64,000 bases of DNA from Pseudomonas caspiana (lineage in GTDB: Bacteria > Pseudomonadota > Gammaproteobacteria > Pseudomonadales > Pseudomonadaceae), in NCBI RefSeq assembly GCF_002158995.1, contig NZ_LOHF01000014.1, forward strand, positions 99,785-163,784, read 5' to 3'. The position numbers and the translations under genes were made by a program. How positions within the stretch are numbered: position 1 is the first letter of the stretch; each line of letters begins with the position of its first letter. The notes beneath the pieces were generated by a model. It was not told the origin of the DNA and searched no databases. It saw nothing but the letters and a program-made list of their open reading frames with translations. Shown here one piece after another: positions 10,449 to 19,883 of the stretch.

Positions 10449-11534
10449 ATGCCCGTTATTACTGTTGATTCGCCCAATACTGTTGACCTCGTCACCCTTG
10501 CTCAATCGATCAAGGAGTGGGGCCGCGAGCTGGGTTTTCAGCAAGTCGGGATTGCCGGGCTCGATCTCGCCGAACATGAGCAACACCTTGAGCGCTGGCT
10601 TGAGGCGGGCTATCACGGCGAGATGGACTATATGGCAGCGCATGGCAGCAAACGTTCGCATCCTGAAGAGCTGGTACCCGGCACCTTGCGGGTAGTGTCG
10701 TTGCGCATGGATTACCTGCCGGGTGACACCGAGATGACTCAGCGCCTGACTGAGCCGGAAAAAGCCTACGTGTCCCGCTACGCTCTGGGTCGCGATTATC
10801 ACAAGTTGATCCGCAAACGTGTTCAGCAACTGGCCGAGCGCATCCAGCAAGCCATCGGCCCGTTCGGCTATCGCGCCTTCGTTGACAGCGCCCCGGTGCT
10901 GGAAAAAGCCATTGCCGAAAAGGCCGGGATTGGCTGGATCGGCAAGAACACGCTGGTGCTCAATCGCAAGGCTGGCAGTTTCTTCTTCCTGAGTGAGCTA
11001 TTCGTCGACCTGCCGTTGCCGGTGGACGCTCCCCATGCCACCGAACATTGCGGCCGCTGCACTGCGTGCCTGGACATTTGCCCCACCGCTGCCTTCGTTG
11101 GGCCTTATGTGCTGGATGCCAGACGCTGCATTTCTTATCTGACCATTGAATTGAAAACCGCCATCCCCGAGGAGCTCAGGCCGCTCATCGGCAACCGGGT
11201 GTTCGGTTGCGATGACTGCCAGATCGTTTGCCCATGGAATCGCTTCGCCCGCCCTACCGACCAAAGTGATTTCCAGCCACGCCATAATCTGGATAACGCG
11301 GGTCTGGCCGAGCTGTTCATGTGGGACGAGGATAAATTCCTCAGCAATACCGAAGGGTCACCGCTACGCCGTGCGGGTTACGAACGTTGGTTGCGCAATC
11401 TGGCCGTGGGGTTGGGTAATGCGCCGTCGACGATCCCCGTGCTTGAGGCGCTTGAGGCGAGACGTGAATATCCGTCGGAGTTGGTGAGGGAGCATGTGGA
11501 GTGGGCTTTGCGGCAGCACCAACACCGCGGTTAA
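10449..11534 (+). CDS. queG: Epoxyqueuosine reductase QueG
   Basis: 361 residues from MPVITVDSP. Two ferredoxin-type [4Fe-4S] motifs are visible (CGRCTACLDICP and CDDCQIVCP, about residues 198-260) after the cobalamin-binding N-terminal part; a short HEAT-like tail follows. QueG reduces epoxyqueuosine to queuosine in the wobble base of GUN tRNAs, using cobalamin. A longer N-terminal reading frame (from 10317) overlaps the nnr start antisense and lacks family features. The gene is a single unit ended by a REP palindrome. Confidence 0.96.
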   Translation: MPVITVDSPNTVDLVTLAQSIKEWGRELGFQQVGIAGLDLAEHEQHLERWLEAGYHGEMDYMAAHGSKRSHPEELVPGTLRVVSLRMDYLPGDTEMTQRLTEPEKAYVSRYALGRDYHKLIRKRVQQLAERIQQAIGPFGYRAFVDSAPVLEKAIAEKAGIGWIGKNTLVLNRKAGSFFFLSELFVDLPLPVDAPHATEHCGRCTACLDICPTAAFVGPYVLDARRCISYLTIELKTAIPEELRPLIGNRVFGCDDCQIVCPWNRFARPTDQSDFQPRHNLDNAGLAELFMWDEDKFLSNTEGSPLRRAGYERWLRNLAVGLGNAPSTIPVLEALEARREYPSELVREHVEWALRQHQHRG

Positions 11535-11539
11535 TGGCT

Positions 11540-11622
11540 GGAGCGAACTTGTTCGCGAGAAAATTATTTCAACCGATGAATTCGTACCGCCTGACAGAAA
11601 TCCTCGCGAACAAGTTCGCTCC
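11540..11622. repeat. REP palindrome (GGAGCGAACTTGTTCGC class)
   Basis: Two perfect 20-base inverted arms (11540-11559 and 11603-11622) flank a 43-base AT-richer centre. It sits between the convergent ends of queG and the TRIC-like gene. It is a REPIN-like element typical of Pseudomonas genomes. Confidence 0.85.
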
Positions 11623-11628
11623 TACCGG

Positions 11629-12243
11629 TTAGTGCTCATCACCCTTGTAGACAAACTTGGGCATGTTCCAGTTAAACCGGATAGCCAATAGCCGCAGCAG
11701 CAAGCCGCCAAACAGGGTAATCAGGATGCTCTGCTCTTCAGGCAACTGCAGATGCTGACATAGCAGAAAACACCAGGCCGCGAGGAACGAGACGCTGGCG
11801 TATAGCTCGCGACGGAATACCAGAGGGATGTCGTTGCAGAAGATATCCCGCAGGATGCCGCCAAATACTCCGGTGATAACCCCGCACACTGACGCCACCA
11901 GCAAGCCCGTCCCGGCTTCCAGTGCGGTCATCGTGCCGATCAGGGTGAAAGCCACCAGACCAAGCGCGTCGAGTACCAGAAACAGCGAGCGCAGATGGCG
12001 CATCAACGGTGCGATGAAGATGGTCAGCAAGGCTGCGACACTGGTCAGGATCAGGTATTCCGGGTGCTTGACCCACGTCAGCGGGTAATGGCCCAGTAAC
12101 ACATCACGCACCGAACCGCCGCCAAGGGCTGTGACGCAGGCGATCAACACCACCCCAAACCAGTCCATGCCCCGCCGGCCAGCAGACAGCGCGCCGGTCA
12201 TGGCTTCAGCGGTAATAGCGATCAGATAAAGCATCAGCAACAT
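11629..12243 (-). CDS. TRIC/UPF0126-family membrane channel-like protein
   Basis: 204 residues from MLLMLYLIA. About seven hydrophobic helices are arranged as an inverted duplication: each half carries a glycine-rich bend followed by Arg-Asp (GGGSVRDVLLG near 50 and FGGILRDIFCND near 140). This is the signature of the prokaryotic trimeric intracellular cation channel-like family (YadS/YicG type). E. coli members have been linked to glycine uptake or to K+ conduction, so the substrate here is open. A longer start at 12300 would add a poorly hydrophobic leader and is less likely. Confidence 0.85.
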   Translation of the reverse strand: MLLMLYLIAITAEAMTGALSAGRRGMDWFGVVLIACVTALGGGSVRDVLLGHYPLTWVKHPEYLILTSVAALLTIFIAPLMRHLRSLFLVLDALGLVAFTLIGTMTALEAGTGLLVASVCGVITGVFGGILRDIFCNDIPLVFRRELYASVSFLAAWCFLLCQHLQLPEEQSILITLFGGLLLRLLAIRFNWNMPKFVYKGDEH

Positions 12244-12329
12244 GGCGGCAGTCCCTGCGACGAAGCCGCGCAGTTTAGGGCAAGCACCAAAAGAGGGCAA
12301 AGAGCGAAATTACCGATCACAACCAATTT

Positions 12330-12404
12330 CTGTAGGAGCTGCCGAAGGCTGCGAAACCGTCGCATCTGACACGCCGCAATCGCAGCCTTCGGCAGCTCCT
12401 ACAG
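12330..12404. repeat. REP palindrome (GTAGGAGCTGCCGAAGGCTGC class)
   Basis: Perfect 25-base inverted arms (12330-12354 and 12380-12404) with a 25-base spacer, located upstream of the TRIC-like gene and downstream of orn. Relatives of the same class occur at 14102, 24794, 31721 and 33435. Confidence 0.85.
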
Positions 12405-12418
12405 GAATGATGGATGCA

Positions 12419-12955
12419 TTAGCCTTTAATGAAATGCTCGCGATAGAACCGCAGCTCGGCGATCGACTCGCGGATGTCATCCAGCGCCAGATGGGTGCTG
12501 CCCTTCTGGAACTTCAGCTCAGGCGACCAACGGGCAGCCAGCTCTTTGAGCGTGGAAACGTCCAGATTGCGGTAGTGGAAGTAGTGTTCCAGGGTCGGCA
12601 TGTGCCGATAAAGGAAGCGACGATCCTGGCAAATACTGTTGCCGCAGATCGGTGAGCTGCGCTCCGGGACCCATTGCTTGATGAACTCAAGGGTCTGAGC
12701 TTCGGCTTCAGCCATGCTGATCGTGCTCTCGCGAACCCGCTGGGTAAGGCCCGAGCCGCCGTGCTGACGGGTATTCCACTCGTCCATTCTGGCCAGGGTT
12801 TCATCACTCTGGTGCACCGCGATGACCGGACCTTCAGCCAGGGTGTTGAGCTGGCTGTCAGTAATGATCGTGGCCATTTCAATGATGACGTCGGTGTCTG
12901 GGTCCAGACCGGTCATTTCCAGATCGATCCAGATCAGGTTCTGCTTGTTCTGCAT
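12419..12955 (-). CDS. orn: Oligoribonuclease Orn
   Basis: 178 residues. DEDDh exonuclease motifs: [11 protein letters not shown] (Asp, Glu near the N-terminus), a middle [10 protein letters not shown] segment containing Asp, and the C-terminal [10 protein letters not shown] with the active His/Asp. Orn degrades RNA dinucleotides. In Pseudomonas it also removes pGpG and so feeds back on cyclic-di-GMP turnover. It is divergent from rsgA, with a 96-base shared promoter region. Confidence 0.97.
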   Translation of the reverse strand: MQNKQNLIWIDLEMTGLDPDTDVIIEMATIITDSQLNTLAEGPVIAVHQSDETLARMDEWNTRQHGGSGLTQRVRESTISMAEAEAQTLEFIKQWVPERSSPICGNSICQDRRFLYRHMPTLEHYFHYRNLDVSTLKELAARWSPELKFQKGSTHLALDDIRESIAELRFYREHFIKG

Positions 12956-13051
12956 ATTTGGCTCCTCAGCGTAGGCGCGCAGTTTAGCTCACCCCGCCGT
13001 GCTAGACTCCCCCGCGTTTACTTATCAGCTGCTTTATCACTCGGAACACCC

Positions 13052-14083
13052 ATGGCCAAACGCCAACTCAATCGTCGTCAAAACTGGCGCATCGAAAAAA
13101 TTCAAGGCGAGCGCGCTGCCCGCGCCGCCAAACGCGAATCCCAAACGCTGGAAACACTTGAGGGCGGCGACCTTGGCCCCGAGCAAACGGGGTTGGTGAT
13201 CGCTCACTTCGGCGTACAAGTCGAAGTCGAAGCGCAGGACGGCGATCAGGCGGGTCAGGTTTTCCGCTGCCACCTGCGCGCCAATCTGCCTGCACTGGTT
13301 ACCGGTGATCGCGTCGTCTGGCGCGCTGGCAACCAGGGCATCGGCGTTATCGTCGCGCAACTGCCGCGCACCACGGAGCTGTGCCGCCCTGATAGCCGCG
13401 GGCAACTCAAGCCGGTTGCCGCCAACGTCGATCTGATCGTCATTGTGTTTGCACCAATGCCTGAGCCTCACGCCAACCTGATCGACCGTTATCTGGTGGC
13501 CGCAGAGCATGCGGGCATTCGTCCGCTACTGCTGCTGAACAAGTTCGACCTGATCAACGAGCAGAACGCCCCGGCGCTTAACGCGCTGCTGGAGGTCTAC
13601 CGGACACTGGGTTATCCGGTACTTGAAGTCTCTGCGCACCACGGCGATGGGATGCAACAACTGCAAGCTCAACTGGACGGGCATATCAGCGTATTTGTCG
13701 GTCAGTCAGGCGTGGGTAAGTCATCTCTGGTCAACAGCTTGTTGCCAGAGGTCGAAACTCGCGTAGGCCCACTGTCCGAGCTTTCTGGGCAAGGGACGCA
13801 CACCACGACTACGGCGCGGCTGTTCCACTTCCCTCGTGGCGGCGACCTGATCGACTCTCCGGGTATTCGTGAGTTTGGCCTGGGCCATGTAAGCCGTGCG
13901 GATGTAGAGGCGGGCTTCATCGAGTTCAACGAACTGATCGGCACCTGCCGCTTCCGCGACTGCAAACATGACCGCGAACCCGGCTGTGCTTTGTTGATCG
14001 CCCTGGAAGAAGGCCGCGTGCAACAGCAGCGCATGAACAGCTATCGCTCGATCATCGCCAGCTTGCCGGAAAGCAGTTATTGA
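13052..14083 (+). CDS. rsgA: Ribosome small-subunit GTPase RsgA
   Basis: 343 residues from [10 protein letters not shown] basic N-terminus and OB-fold precede a circularly permuted GTPase: the NKFD motif comes before the P-loop [12 protein letters not shown] and the later [10 protein letters not shown]. The C-terminal zinc finger is visible ([14 protein letters not shown]). RsgA acts late in 30S maturation, releasing RbfA. In-frame codons upstream of 13052 lie opposite orn and are rejected. The gene ends before a REP element and a bidirectional terminator. Confidence 0.97.
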   Translation: MAKRQLNRRQNWRIEKIQGERAARAAKRESQTLETLEGGDLGPEQTGLVIAHFGVQVEVEAQDGDQAGQVFRCHLRANLPALVTGDRVVWRAGNQGIGVIVAQLPRTTELCRPDSRGQLKPVAANVDLIVIVFAPMPEPHANLIDRYLVAAEHAGIRPLLLLNKFDLINEQNAPALNALLEVYRTLGYPVLEVSAHHGDGMQQLQAQLDGHISVFVGQSGVGKSSLVNSLLPEVETRVGPLSELSGQGTHTTTTARLFHFPRGGDLIDSPGIREFGLGHVSRADVEAGFIEFNELIGTCRFRDCKHDREPGCALLIALEEGRVQQQRMNSYRSIIASLPESSY

Positions 14084-14101
14084 AGAAGCGACCCCTCACC
14101 T

Positions 14102-14175
14102 TGTAGGGGCTGCCGCAGGCTGCGAAACGGGGACTGTCTGACAGGCGCTTTCGCAGCCCTCGGCAGCTCCTACAG
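14102..14175. repeat. REP palindrome (GTAGGAGCTGCC class)
   Basis: Imperfect inverted arms (about 14102-14126 and 14150-14175) in the gap after rsgA. Same family as 12330-12404. Confidence 0.8.
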
Positions 14176-14189
14176 GTTTAGCGGCGCAC

Positions 14190-14229
14190 AAAAAAGCCCG
14201 GATTCTTTCGAGATCCGGGCTTTTTGTTT
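14190..14229. terminator. Bidirectional terminator between rsgA and motB
   Basis: A 9-bp stem (14195-14203 with 14213-14221) is flanked by an A run on the left and a T run on the right, so it can end rsgA (plus strand) and motAB (minus strand). Confidence 0.88.
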
Positions 14230-14241
14230 TTCCGCTGAACG

Positions 14242-15258
14242 CTAGTTCTTCGTTTCATCCAGCTTCAAGGTGCCGTCTTCGAACAGGTTGAGCTTCTGAC
14301 GCAGTTCACGCGGCTGGGCGTAGGGCTGCGGATCAGCCGGCTGTATGTTCGACGCCCCAGGCGCTGCGCCCGGAGCAGGCGCTGCAGGATGTGAATCACC
14401 GGCACCGCTGTTCTGACTGCCTTCCATGCGCTGCAACGCCTTCTTGGTCATGACCACGATGTCGATGCGGCGGTTGACCGGGTTCAGCGGCTGATTACGG
14501 TCATATAGCAGCGATGAGGCATAGCCGACCACGCGAGCCACCTGACCTTCAGGGTAAGTACCCGCAACCAGGGCGCGGCGAGCAGCATTCGCACGGTTGG
14601 CCGAAAGCTCCCAGTTACCAAACTCGCCATTGCCCGTGTAAGGCTTGGCGTCGGTATGGCCACTCACGCTGATCTTGTTCGGCACCGCTTTAATGGTGTC
14701 GGCCATGGCCAGCAGAATGTCCTCGAAATACGGCTTGAGCCGCGAACTGCCCGAGTCGAACATCGGACGGTTATCCGCGTCGGTAATCTGGATCCGCAGG
14801 CCATCCTGAGTAATCTCGAAATGGATCTGGTCCTTGAATTTCTGCAGTTCAGGGTTCTCGTTAACCTTGTTCTGCAATTCCTGCAGCAGCAGCTCCAGAC
14901 GCTCTTGCTCAACCTCCTCCGCCTTGGCTTCCGCCGTTTCGGCCTCGATTGGAACAGTATCCGGCGTCGGGGTGTTCTTGATTTCCGGGTTCAGGGTCTG
15001 GTCGGGTGACATTTCCGGCGAGCCACCCAGATCAATCACATAGGGCGAACCACTTTCCGAAAACCCGACCGGGTCCTTGAAGTACCCGGCGATAGCGACC
15101 AGTTGCTCCGGCGTAGCCGAAGACAGCAGCCACAGCACCAGAAAGAAAGCCATCATAGCGGTCGCAAAGTCGGCGAACGCGATTTTCCATGCGCCGCCGT
15201 GGTGCCCGCCCTCGTAGCGCTTGACGCGCTTGATGATTATTGGCTGATTATTTTCCAT
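14242..15258 (-). CDS. motB: Flagellar stator protein MotB
   Basis: 338 residues. A single transmembrane helix near the N-terminus (about 28-48) carries the proton-binding Asp in the AFADFATAMMAFF segment. The C-terminal OmpA-like peptidoglycan-binding domain has SGHTDAKPY and the NRANAARR helix (about 190-280). A Pro/Ala-rich tail follows. MotB anchors MotA to peptidoglycan and forms the proton path that drives the flagellum. It follows motA by three bases. Pseudomonads usually also carry MotCD elsewhere. Confidence 0.97.
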   Translation of the reverse strand: MENNQPIIIKRVKRYEGGHHGGAWKIAFADFATAMMAFFLVLWLLSSATPEQLVAIAGYFKDPVGFSESGSPYVIDLGGSPEMSPDQTLNPEIKNTPTPDTVPIEAETAEAKAEEVEQERLELLLQELQNKVNENPELQKFKDQIHFEITQDGLRIQITDADNRPMFDSGSSRLKPYFEDILLAMADTIKAVPNKISVSGHTDAKPYTGNGEFGNWELSANRANAARRALVAGTYPEGQVARVVGYASSLLYDRNQPLNPVNRRIDIVVMTKKALQRMEGSQNSGAGDSHPAAPAPGAAPGASNIQPADPQPYAQPRELRQKLNLFEDGTLKLDETKN

Positions 15259-15261
15259 GAC

Positions 15262-16113
15262 TCAGCGACCGCGAACCGCTTGCTCCAGCTCACTGAAGCT
15301 GGGCCGATGCGCGGGATAGAGAACCTTGCGACCGAACTCCACAGCCAGCGAAGGCGGCATACCGGAAGCCGAAGCCACCAATGAAGCTTTGATGGCTTCA
15401 TAAACGTTTAGCTCTTCCTTGGCATCATGGGCCAGAGAAGTGGCCAGTGGGCCGAAGAAGCCATAGGCCGCGATAATACCGAAGAAGGTACCCACCAATG
15501 CAGCACCTACGTGGTTACCGATGGCTGCCTTGTCGCCGTCACCCAGGGAAGCCATGGTAATCACGATACCCAGTACCGCTGCGACAATACCGAACCCGGG
15601 CATGCCGTCAGCGATACCCGTCACGGCATGGGAAGGATGGCCAAGTTCTTCCTTGATGCTTTGCAGCTCCATATCGAACAGCCCTTCCAGCTCGTGGGGA
15701 GCCATGTTGCCGGACGACATGATGCGCAGGTAGTCACAAATGTAGGCGGTCATGCGTTCGTCTTTCAGAACGCCTGGGTACTTGGCAAAAATAGGACTGG
15801 CCGCTGCGTCTTCGATGTCCCCTTCAATCGCCATCATGCCTTCGCGACGACTCTTGTTGAGAATCTCGTAAACCAGGCCCAGCACTTCAAGATAGAAGGC
15901 ATGCGTAAAGCGAGTACCAAACATCTTCAGCGACTTCTTGACCACGTGCATGGTCATGTAGCCAGGGTTGGCCTGCATGAATGCACCAAAGGCAGCACCG
16001 CCAATGATCACGACCTCAAACGGCTGCCACAACGCAGCGATTTTGCCGTGTGAAAGGACGTAGCCGCCGAGCACGCTCGCGAAAACGACGATGATGCCGA
16101 TAATTTTAGCCAT
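15262..16113 (-). CDS. motA: Flagellar stator protein MotA
   Basis: 283 residues with four membrane segments: two near the N-terminus (about 1-50) and two around 170-225. The large cytoplasmic loop contains the charged residues that contact FliG. The conserved PGFGIVAAVLGIV helix is intact. With MotB it forms the H+-driven stator. The leader contains a close match to a flagellar sigma-28 promoter (16181-16207). Confidence 0.97.
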   Translation of the reverse strand: MAKIIGIIVVFASVLGGYVLSHGKIAALWQPFEVVIIGGAAFGAFMQANPGYMTMHVVKKSLKMFGTRFTHAFYLEVLGLVYEILNKSRREGMMAIEGDIEDAAASPIFAKYPGVLKDERMTAYICDYLRIMSSGNMAPHELEGLFDMELQSIKEELGHPSHAVTGIADGMPGFGIVAAVLGIVITMASLGDGDKAAIGNHVGAALVGTFFGIIAAYGFFGPLATSLAHDAKEELNVYEAIKASLVASASGMPPSLAVEFGRKVLYPAHRPSFSELEQAVRGR

Positions 16114-16180
16114 AGGTAGAAAGTACTTACTGAGTCGGGTTCAGGGACGTGTTCGGAAGTTCTTGAAACTCTTCTTCTAC

Positions 16181-16207
16181 TTATCGGCATATGTGGGCCA
16201 GACTATA
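16181..16207 (-). promoter_or_regulatory. Sigma-28 (FliA) promoter for motAB
   Basis: On the minus strand the -10 element GCCGATAA (16188-16181) matches the FliA consensus exactly. It is preceded by an 11-base spacer and TATAGTCT (16207-16200), six of eight matches to TAAAGTTT. It lies about 68 bases before the motA ATG, as expected for late flagellar genes. Confidence 0.85.
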
Positions 16208-16321
16208 GCCTGAAAAATAGAAAAGCCAGTTGGCCGTTGAACGGGAGCCCGCAAACACGGGTCTCACCCAATGATTTCGCAGTGTCCACTGCCTAAATTT
16301 CAGTCGCACGGGCCTTGATGC

Positions 16322-17857
16322 ATGCCGCCAGAAAAGTCTTCACAGCTTCCCGTCCCGAACACACTCGATGCGTGGCTCAAACAATTGGACGGCATTGCAT
16401 TGCCGGTTCCTCTGGCCAGCCACAGTAAAGTGCGCAGCGCACTGAACGACAGTCGCCGCTCGCTGCGGGACATCGCCGACATGATGCAGGACAGCCCGGC
16501 GCTGGTACTGAGCGTGATGCGTGAAGCCAATCATAAAAGCACTGGCTTGACCGAGCCGGCGGAAAGTCTGGAAGTGGCAATCACTCGGTTGGGCCTGGCG
16601 CGCACCGAGGTGCTACTCAATCGGCTACCCGCGCTGGAAAACGAAAAAATCCCGGTCACCTTCCGCCAATTACTGCTGATCAGCCAGCACGCGACGCAGC
16701 AGGCCAACGGCTTGTTTGCCAGTCGGCTCGCTCGCCTGTGGCAAGACATCCACCTGGGCAGCTTGTTGTTTCTGGCGCCCCTGTGGCCGATCGCACTGGC
16801 GCATCCAAAATTGCTGGATGAGTGGGAACTGCGGGTCATACACAAGGGCGAGTCGTCCCGCGCAGTAGAAAAAGCCCTGTTTGGCGTCAGCCTGCTGGAG
16901 CTGTGTATGGAGTTGGCTACCTTGTGGCGCCTGCCTCTATGGGTCACTCAAGGCTACAAATTACTGATCAGCGAACGACGGCAGTTGGTCAAGGCGTTGC
17001 ACATAGCCCGGGCAAACGACGACCCGTTGCAACAGCAACAATTGATGGATGCCGATCCAAACCTGCGTCGCTGGTTTAACCAGCCCGCCAATACGGTTCT
17101 GCTAGGAAATGGTCTGGCACTCGCCGCTCAGCAGGCATGGGACAGCCCACACTGCCTGCGTTGGGAGCTACTGAGCAGTCTTTACCTGCAACAAACCATG
17201 GACAACGTGCAACAACAGGCCCACCAGAATGCGGCCAGTAGCGCTCGCAACCATCACGATCCGGTTTTATGGCACCCGGCAGAAGCCCTGATCTGGCCAT
17301 GGGCAACCCGCCGGATTCACAGCAAATTACAGGCAGCTCCGCCACCCTCGCCTGATGCCCTGCAAAACTGGCGAAAGCTCTGCGCCGAACTGCTGGCAAC
17401 CCCGAGCCCGTTCTCCAACGCCATGCACCTGACCACCACTGCTCGCGACGCATTGGTCTCCTGTGGCATGGAACGGGTGATGCTCCTGATGGCAGACAAG
17501 ACCGGGACCATGTTGCGCGTTCATCAGATCGCAGGCCTGCGTAATGAAGCGATGTCTCTGGCGCTGTCTATAAAAGACAGCACCGTGCTGCAGCGCTTGC
17601 TGGCGCAGCCGACTCAGTTGCGCATGACTCCTGCCAATATCGAACAGTTCTCTGCGCTACTGCCGGGCAATCTCCGCGCGCTGTTCCCGGGCAAGCACTG
17701 GCTGATTCGATCCCTGAGCAGCAACAACAAAGTATTGATGCTGGTTGTGGCAGATCAGGGCGGTGGGCTGTTTTCAGAAACCTCGGTGCAGGCTTTTGGT
17801 AAAACCTGCCAGTGCATCGAACGGGCGCTCACAAGCTTTAGTGGTCGCAAAGCCTGA
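16322..17857 (+). CDS. HDOD-domain protein
   Basis: 511 residues, soluble. The N-terminal half (about 15-230) is an all-helical HDOD domain. It begins with the typical PVPLASHSKVRSAL region, then DIADMMQDSPAL and the ITRLGLARTEVLLN helix. The C-terminal half (about 340-505) resembles a degenerate GAF-like sensor (MLRVHQIAGLRNEAMSL, followed by a strand-rich end). HDOD proteins lack the HD metal site and usually act as regulatory scaffolds. The gene is divergent from motAB and occupies the position of PA4955 in P. aeruginosa. No specific function is known to me. Confidence 0.8.
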   Translation: MPPEKSSQLPVPNTLDAWLKQLDGIALPVPLASHSKVRSALNDSRRSLRDIADMMQDSPALVLSVMREANHKSTGLTEPAESLEVAITRLGLARTEVLLNRLPALENEKIPVTFRQLLLISQHATQQANGLFASRLARLWQDIHLGSLLFLAPLWPIALAHPKLLDEWELRVIHKGESSRAVEKALFGVSLLELCMELATLWRLPLWVTQGYKLLISERRQLVKALHIARANDDPLQQQQLMDADPNLRRWFNQPANTVLLGNGLALAAQQAWDSPHCLRWELLSSLYLQQTMDNVQQQAHQNAASSARNHHDPVLWHPAEALIWPWATRRIHSKLQAAPPPSPDALQNWRKLCAELLATPSPFSNAMHLTTTARDALVSCGMERVMLLMADKTGTMLRVHQIAGLRNEAMSLALSIKDSTVLQRLLAQPTQLRMTPANIEQFSALLPGNLRALFPGKHWLIRSLSSNNKVLMLVVADQGGGLFSETSVQAFGKTCQCIERALTSFSGRKA

Positions 17858-17902
17858 CAGCTGGGCTACAATTCGCCTCTTTTTTTGAATTGGAGGCTGC
17901 AC

Positions 17903-18718
17903 ATGTCCGTCTTCTCTGGTTTGCCGTTGGTCATTGAACCAAGCGACCTGAAGGATCGCCTGGATGCTCCGGAACTGATCCTGGTAGATCTGACCAGCAG
18001 CGCTCGCTACGACGCCGGACACATTCCCGGCGCGTATTTCGTTGATCCGAAATGTACCCAGTTGGGCCAGCCTCCTGCGCCCGGTCTGCTGCCTGCTCAA
18101 ACCGATCTGCAAGCCCTGTTCGGCGAACTGGGCCACAACGCCAATGCGGTGTATGTGGTCTACGACGACGAAGGCGGCGGCTGGGCTGGGCGATTTATTT
18201 GGTTACTGGATGTAATCGGCCACACCAAATACCACTACGTCGATGGTGGTCTGCTGGCCTGGGAGGCTGAAGGCTTGCCTTTATCCACTGAAGTTCCGAC
18301 ACCGGCTGGCGCACCTGTCGATCTGCAACTGCACGACACCCCCACGGCCACGCGCGAATATGTGCAAAGTCGCCTGGGCGCTGCCGATCTGGCAATCTGG
18401 GATGCTCGCGGGCCGCTTGAGTACTCTGGCGAAAAAGTTGTCGCTGCCAAAGGTGGTCATATTCCAGGCGCGATCAATTTCGAGTGGACTGCGGGCATGG
18501 ATAAGGCGCGTAACCTGCGCATCCGTGAAGATATCGCAGAGATTCTCGACAGCCTGGGCATTACTGCAGATAAAGAAGTCATTACTCACTGCCAGACACA
18601 CCACCGATCAGGCTTCACCTATCTGGTCGCCAAGGCGCTGGGTTACCCTCGAGTCAAAGGCTATGCCGGTTCATGGGGAGAATGGGGCAACCACCCCGAT
18701 ACGCCTGTTGAACGCTGA
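17903..18718 (+). CDS. rhdA: Thiosulfate sulfurtransferase (rhodanese) RhdA
   Basis: 271 residues from MSVFSGLPL. Two tandem rhodanese domains: the first inactive, ending about residue 130, and the second carrying the active-site loop CQTHHRSG near residue 230. The enzyme transfers sulfane sulfur from thiosulfate to thiophilic acceptors such as cyanide. This loop matches the well-studied single-cysteine RhdA of Azotobacter and Pseudomonas. It sits 45 bases from the HDOD gene and 40 bases before psd. Confidence 0.94.
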   Translation: MSVFSGLPLVIEPSDLKDRLDAPELILVDLTSSARYDAGHIPGAYFVDPKCTQLGQPPAPGLLPAQTDLQALFGELGHNANAVYVVYDDEGGGWAGRFIWLLDVIGHTKYHYVDGGLLAWEAEGLPLSTEVPTPAGAPVDLQLHDTPTATREYVQSRLGAADLAIWDARGPLEYSGEKVVAAKGGHIPGAINFEWTAGMDKARNLRIREDIAEILDSLGITADKEVITHCQTHHRSGFTYLVAKALGYPRVKGYAGSWGEWGNHPDTPVER

Positions 18719-18758
18719 AAACCCAGCTCATTTTTAAGCATTAAATTCAGGAATTTTG

Positions 18759-19622
18759 ATGAAAGAGCGTCTGTTTATCCTCAGCCAGTACCTGCTACCG
18801 CATCACTTGCTGTCGCGTCTGGCGGGCTGTGTTGCCGAGTGCCGCGTGCGCTGGTTCAAGAATGCCTTTACCGCATGGTTCGCCCGTCGCTATCAGGTCA
18901 ACATGTCTGAAGCGCAGGTCGAGGACTTGAGCGCCTATGAACACTTCAACGCCTTCTTCACCCGTGCTCTGAAACCCGGCGCTCGCCCGCTCGATGAAAC
19001 GCCCGGTGCCATCCTGAGCCCGGCAGATGGCGCAATCAGCCAGTTGGGCCGCATCGAACAGGGCCGTATTTTCCAGGCCAAAGGCCACAGTTTCAGCGTG
19101 CTGGAGCTGCTGGGCGGCGACCCGGCGTTATCCGCGCCGTTCATGGGTGGCGAGTTTGCGACCGTTTATCTGTCCCCCAAGGACTATCACCGCGTGCACA
19201 TGCCGCTGGCCGGTACGTTGCGTGAAATGGTGTATGTGCCGGGCCGGATCTTCTCGGTTAACCAGACTACAGCCGAAAACGTGCCTGAGCTGTTCGCCCG
19301 TAACGAGCGTGTTGTCTGCGTCTTCGATACCGAGCGCGGCCCCATGGCCGTGGTGCTGGTCGGCGCGATGATCGTGGCTTCCGTCGAAACCGTCTGGGCA
19401 GGCCTGGTGACGCCTCCCAAACGCGAACTGAAAACGTTCCGTTATGACGAAGCCGCTCGTGCGCCGGTCCATCTGGAGAAAGGTGCAGAAATGGGCCGCT
19501 TCAAGCTGGGCTCCACCGCCATCGTCCTGTTTGGCCCTGAGCAAGTGAAGTGGGCCGAGCAACTCACTGCGACATCGCCAGTGCGCATGGGCCAAGCCTT
19601 GGCACTGCCCGTACAGGTTTGA
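18759..19622 (+). CDS. psd: Phosphatidylserine decarboxylase proenzyme
   Basis: 287 residues from MKERLFILS. The self-cleavage motif LGST (within RFKLGSTAIVLF, near residue 248) generates the pyruvoyl prosthetic group. Upstream His residues (KDYHRVHMP) are the second conserved site. It makes phosphatidylethanolamine at the inner membrane. A codon before the ATG can be read as TTG but has no better ribosome site. Confidence 0.97.
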   Translation: MKERLFILSQYLLPHHLLSRLAGCVAECRVRWFKNAFTAWFARRYQVNMSEAQVEDLSAYEHFNAFFTRALKPGARPLDETPGAILSPADGAISQLGRIEQGRIFQAKGHSFSVLELLGGDPALSAPFMGGEFATVYLSPKDYHRVHMPLAGTLREMVYVPGRIFSVNQTTAENVPELFARNERVVCVFDTERGPMAVVLVGAMIVASVETVWAGLVTPPKRELKTFRYDEAARAPVHLEKGAEMGRFKLGSTAIVLFGPEQVKWAEQLTATSPVRMGQALALPVQV

Positions 19623-19883
19623 AACAGTAAAATAGTGGCACTATGTGCCACTATCAAGGTCTGATAGCCGTATCATGACGTTTCCCACTCGAGCCGGCAC
19701 CGTTAGATTCGTCTGCGGGGCTGCGGCAGCAGGCCGATGCTGCTAGAGTTCCAACACCGGCTCTGTAGGAAACTTCGTGTTTGATTGATGTAGATTTCAG
19801 TTCTTTAACAGAGGACTGTTATTACTGCATCGATTCAATGCCGCCGTTCGGGCCAGAGTGGGTAGTTGGAGTTAGCCTGTCAC
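19623..19883. other. Intergenic region with one hairpin
   Basis: A 261-base gap without a gene. A perfect 9-bp hairpin (19632-19640 with 19646-19654) lies ten bases after psd but has no T run, so it is at most a weak terminator. The rest is probably the leader and promoter of the FimW-like gene; no confident promoter elements were found. Confidence 0.4.
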
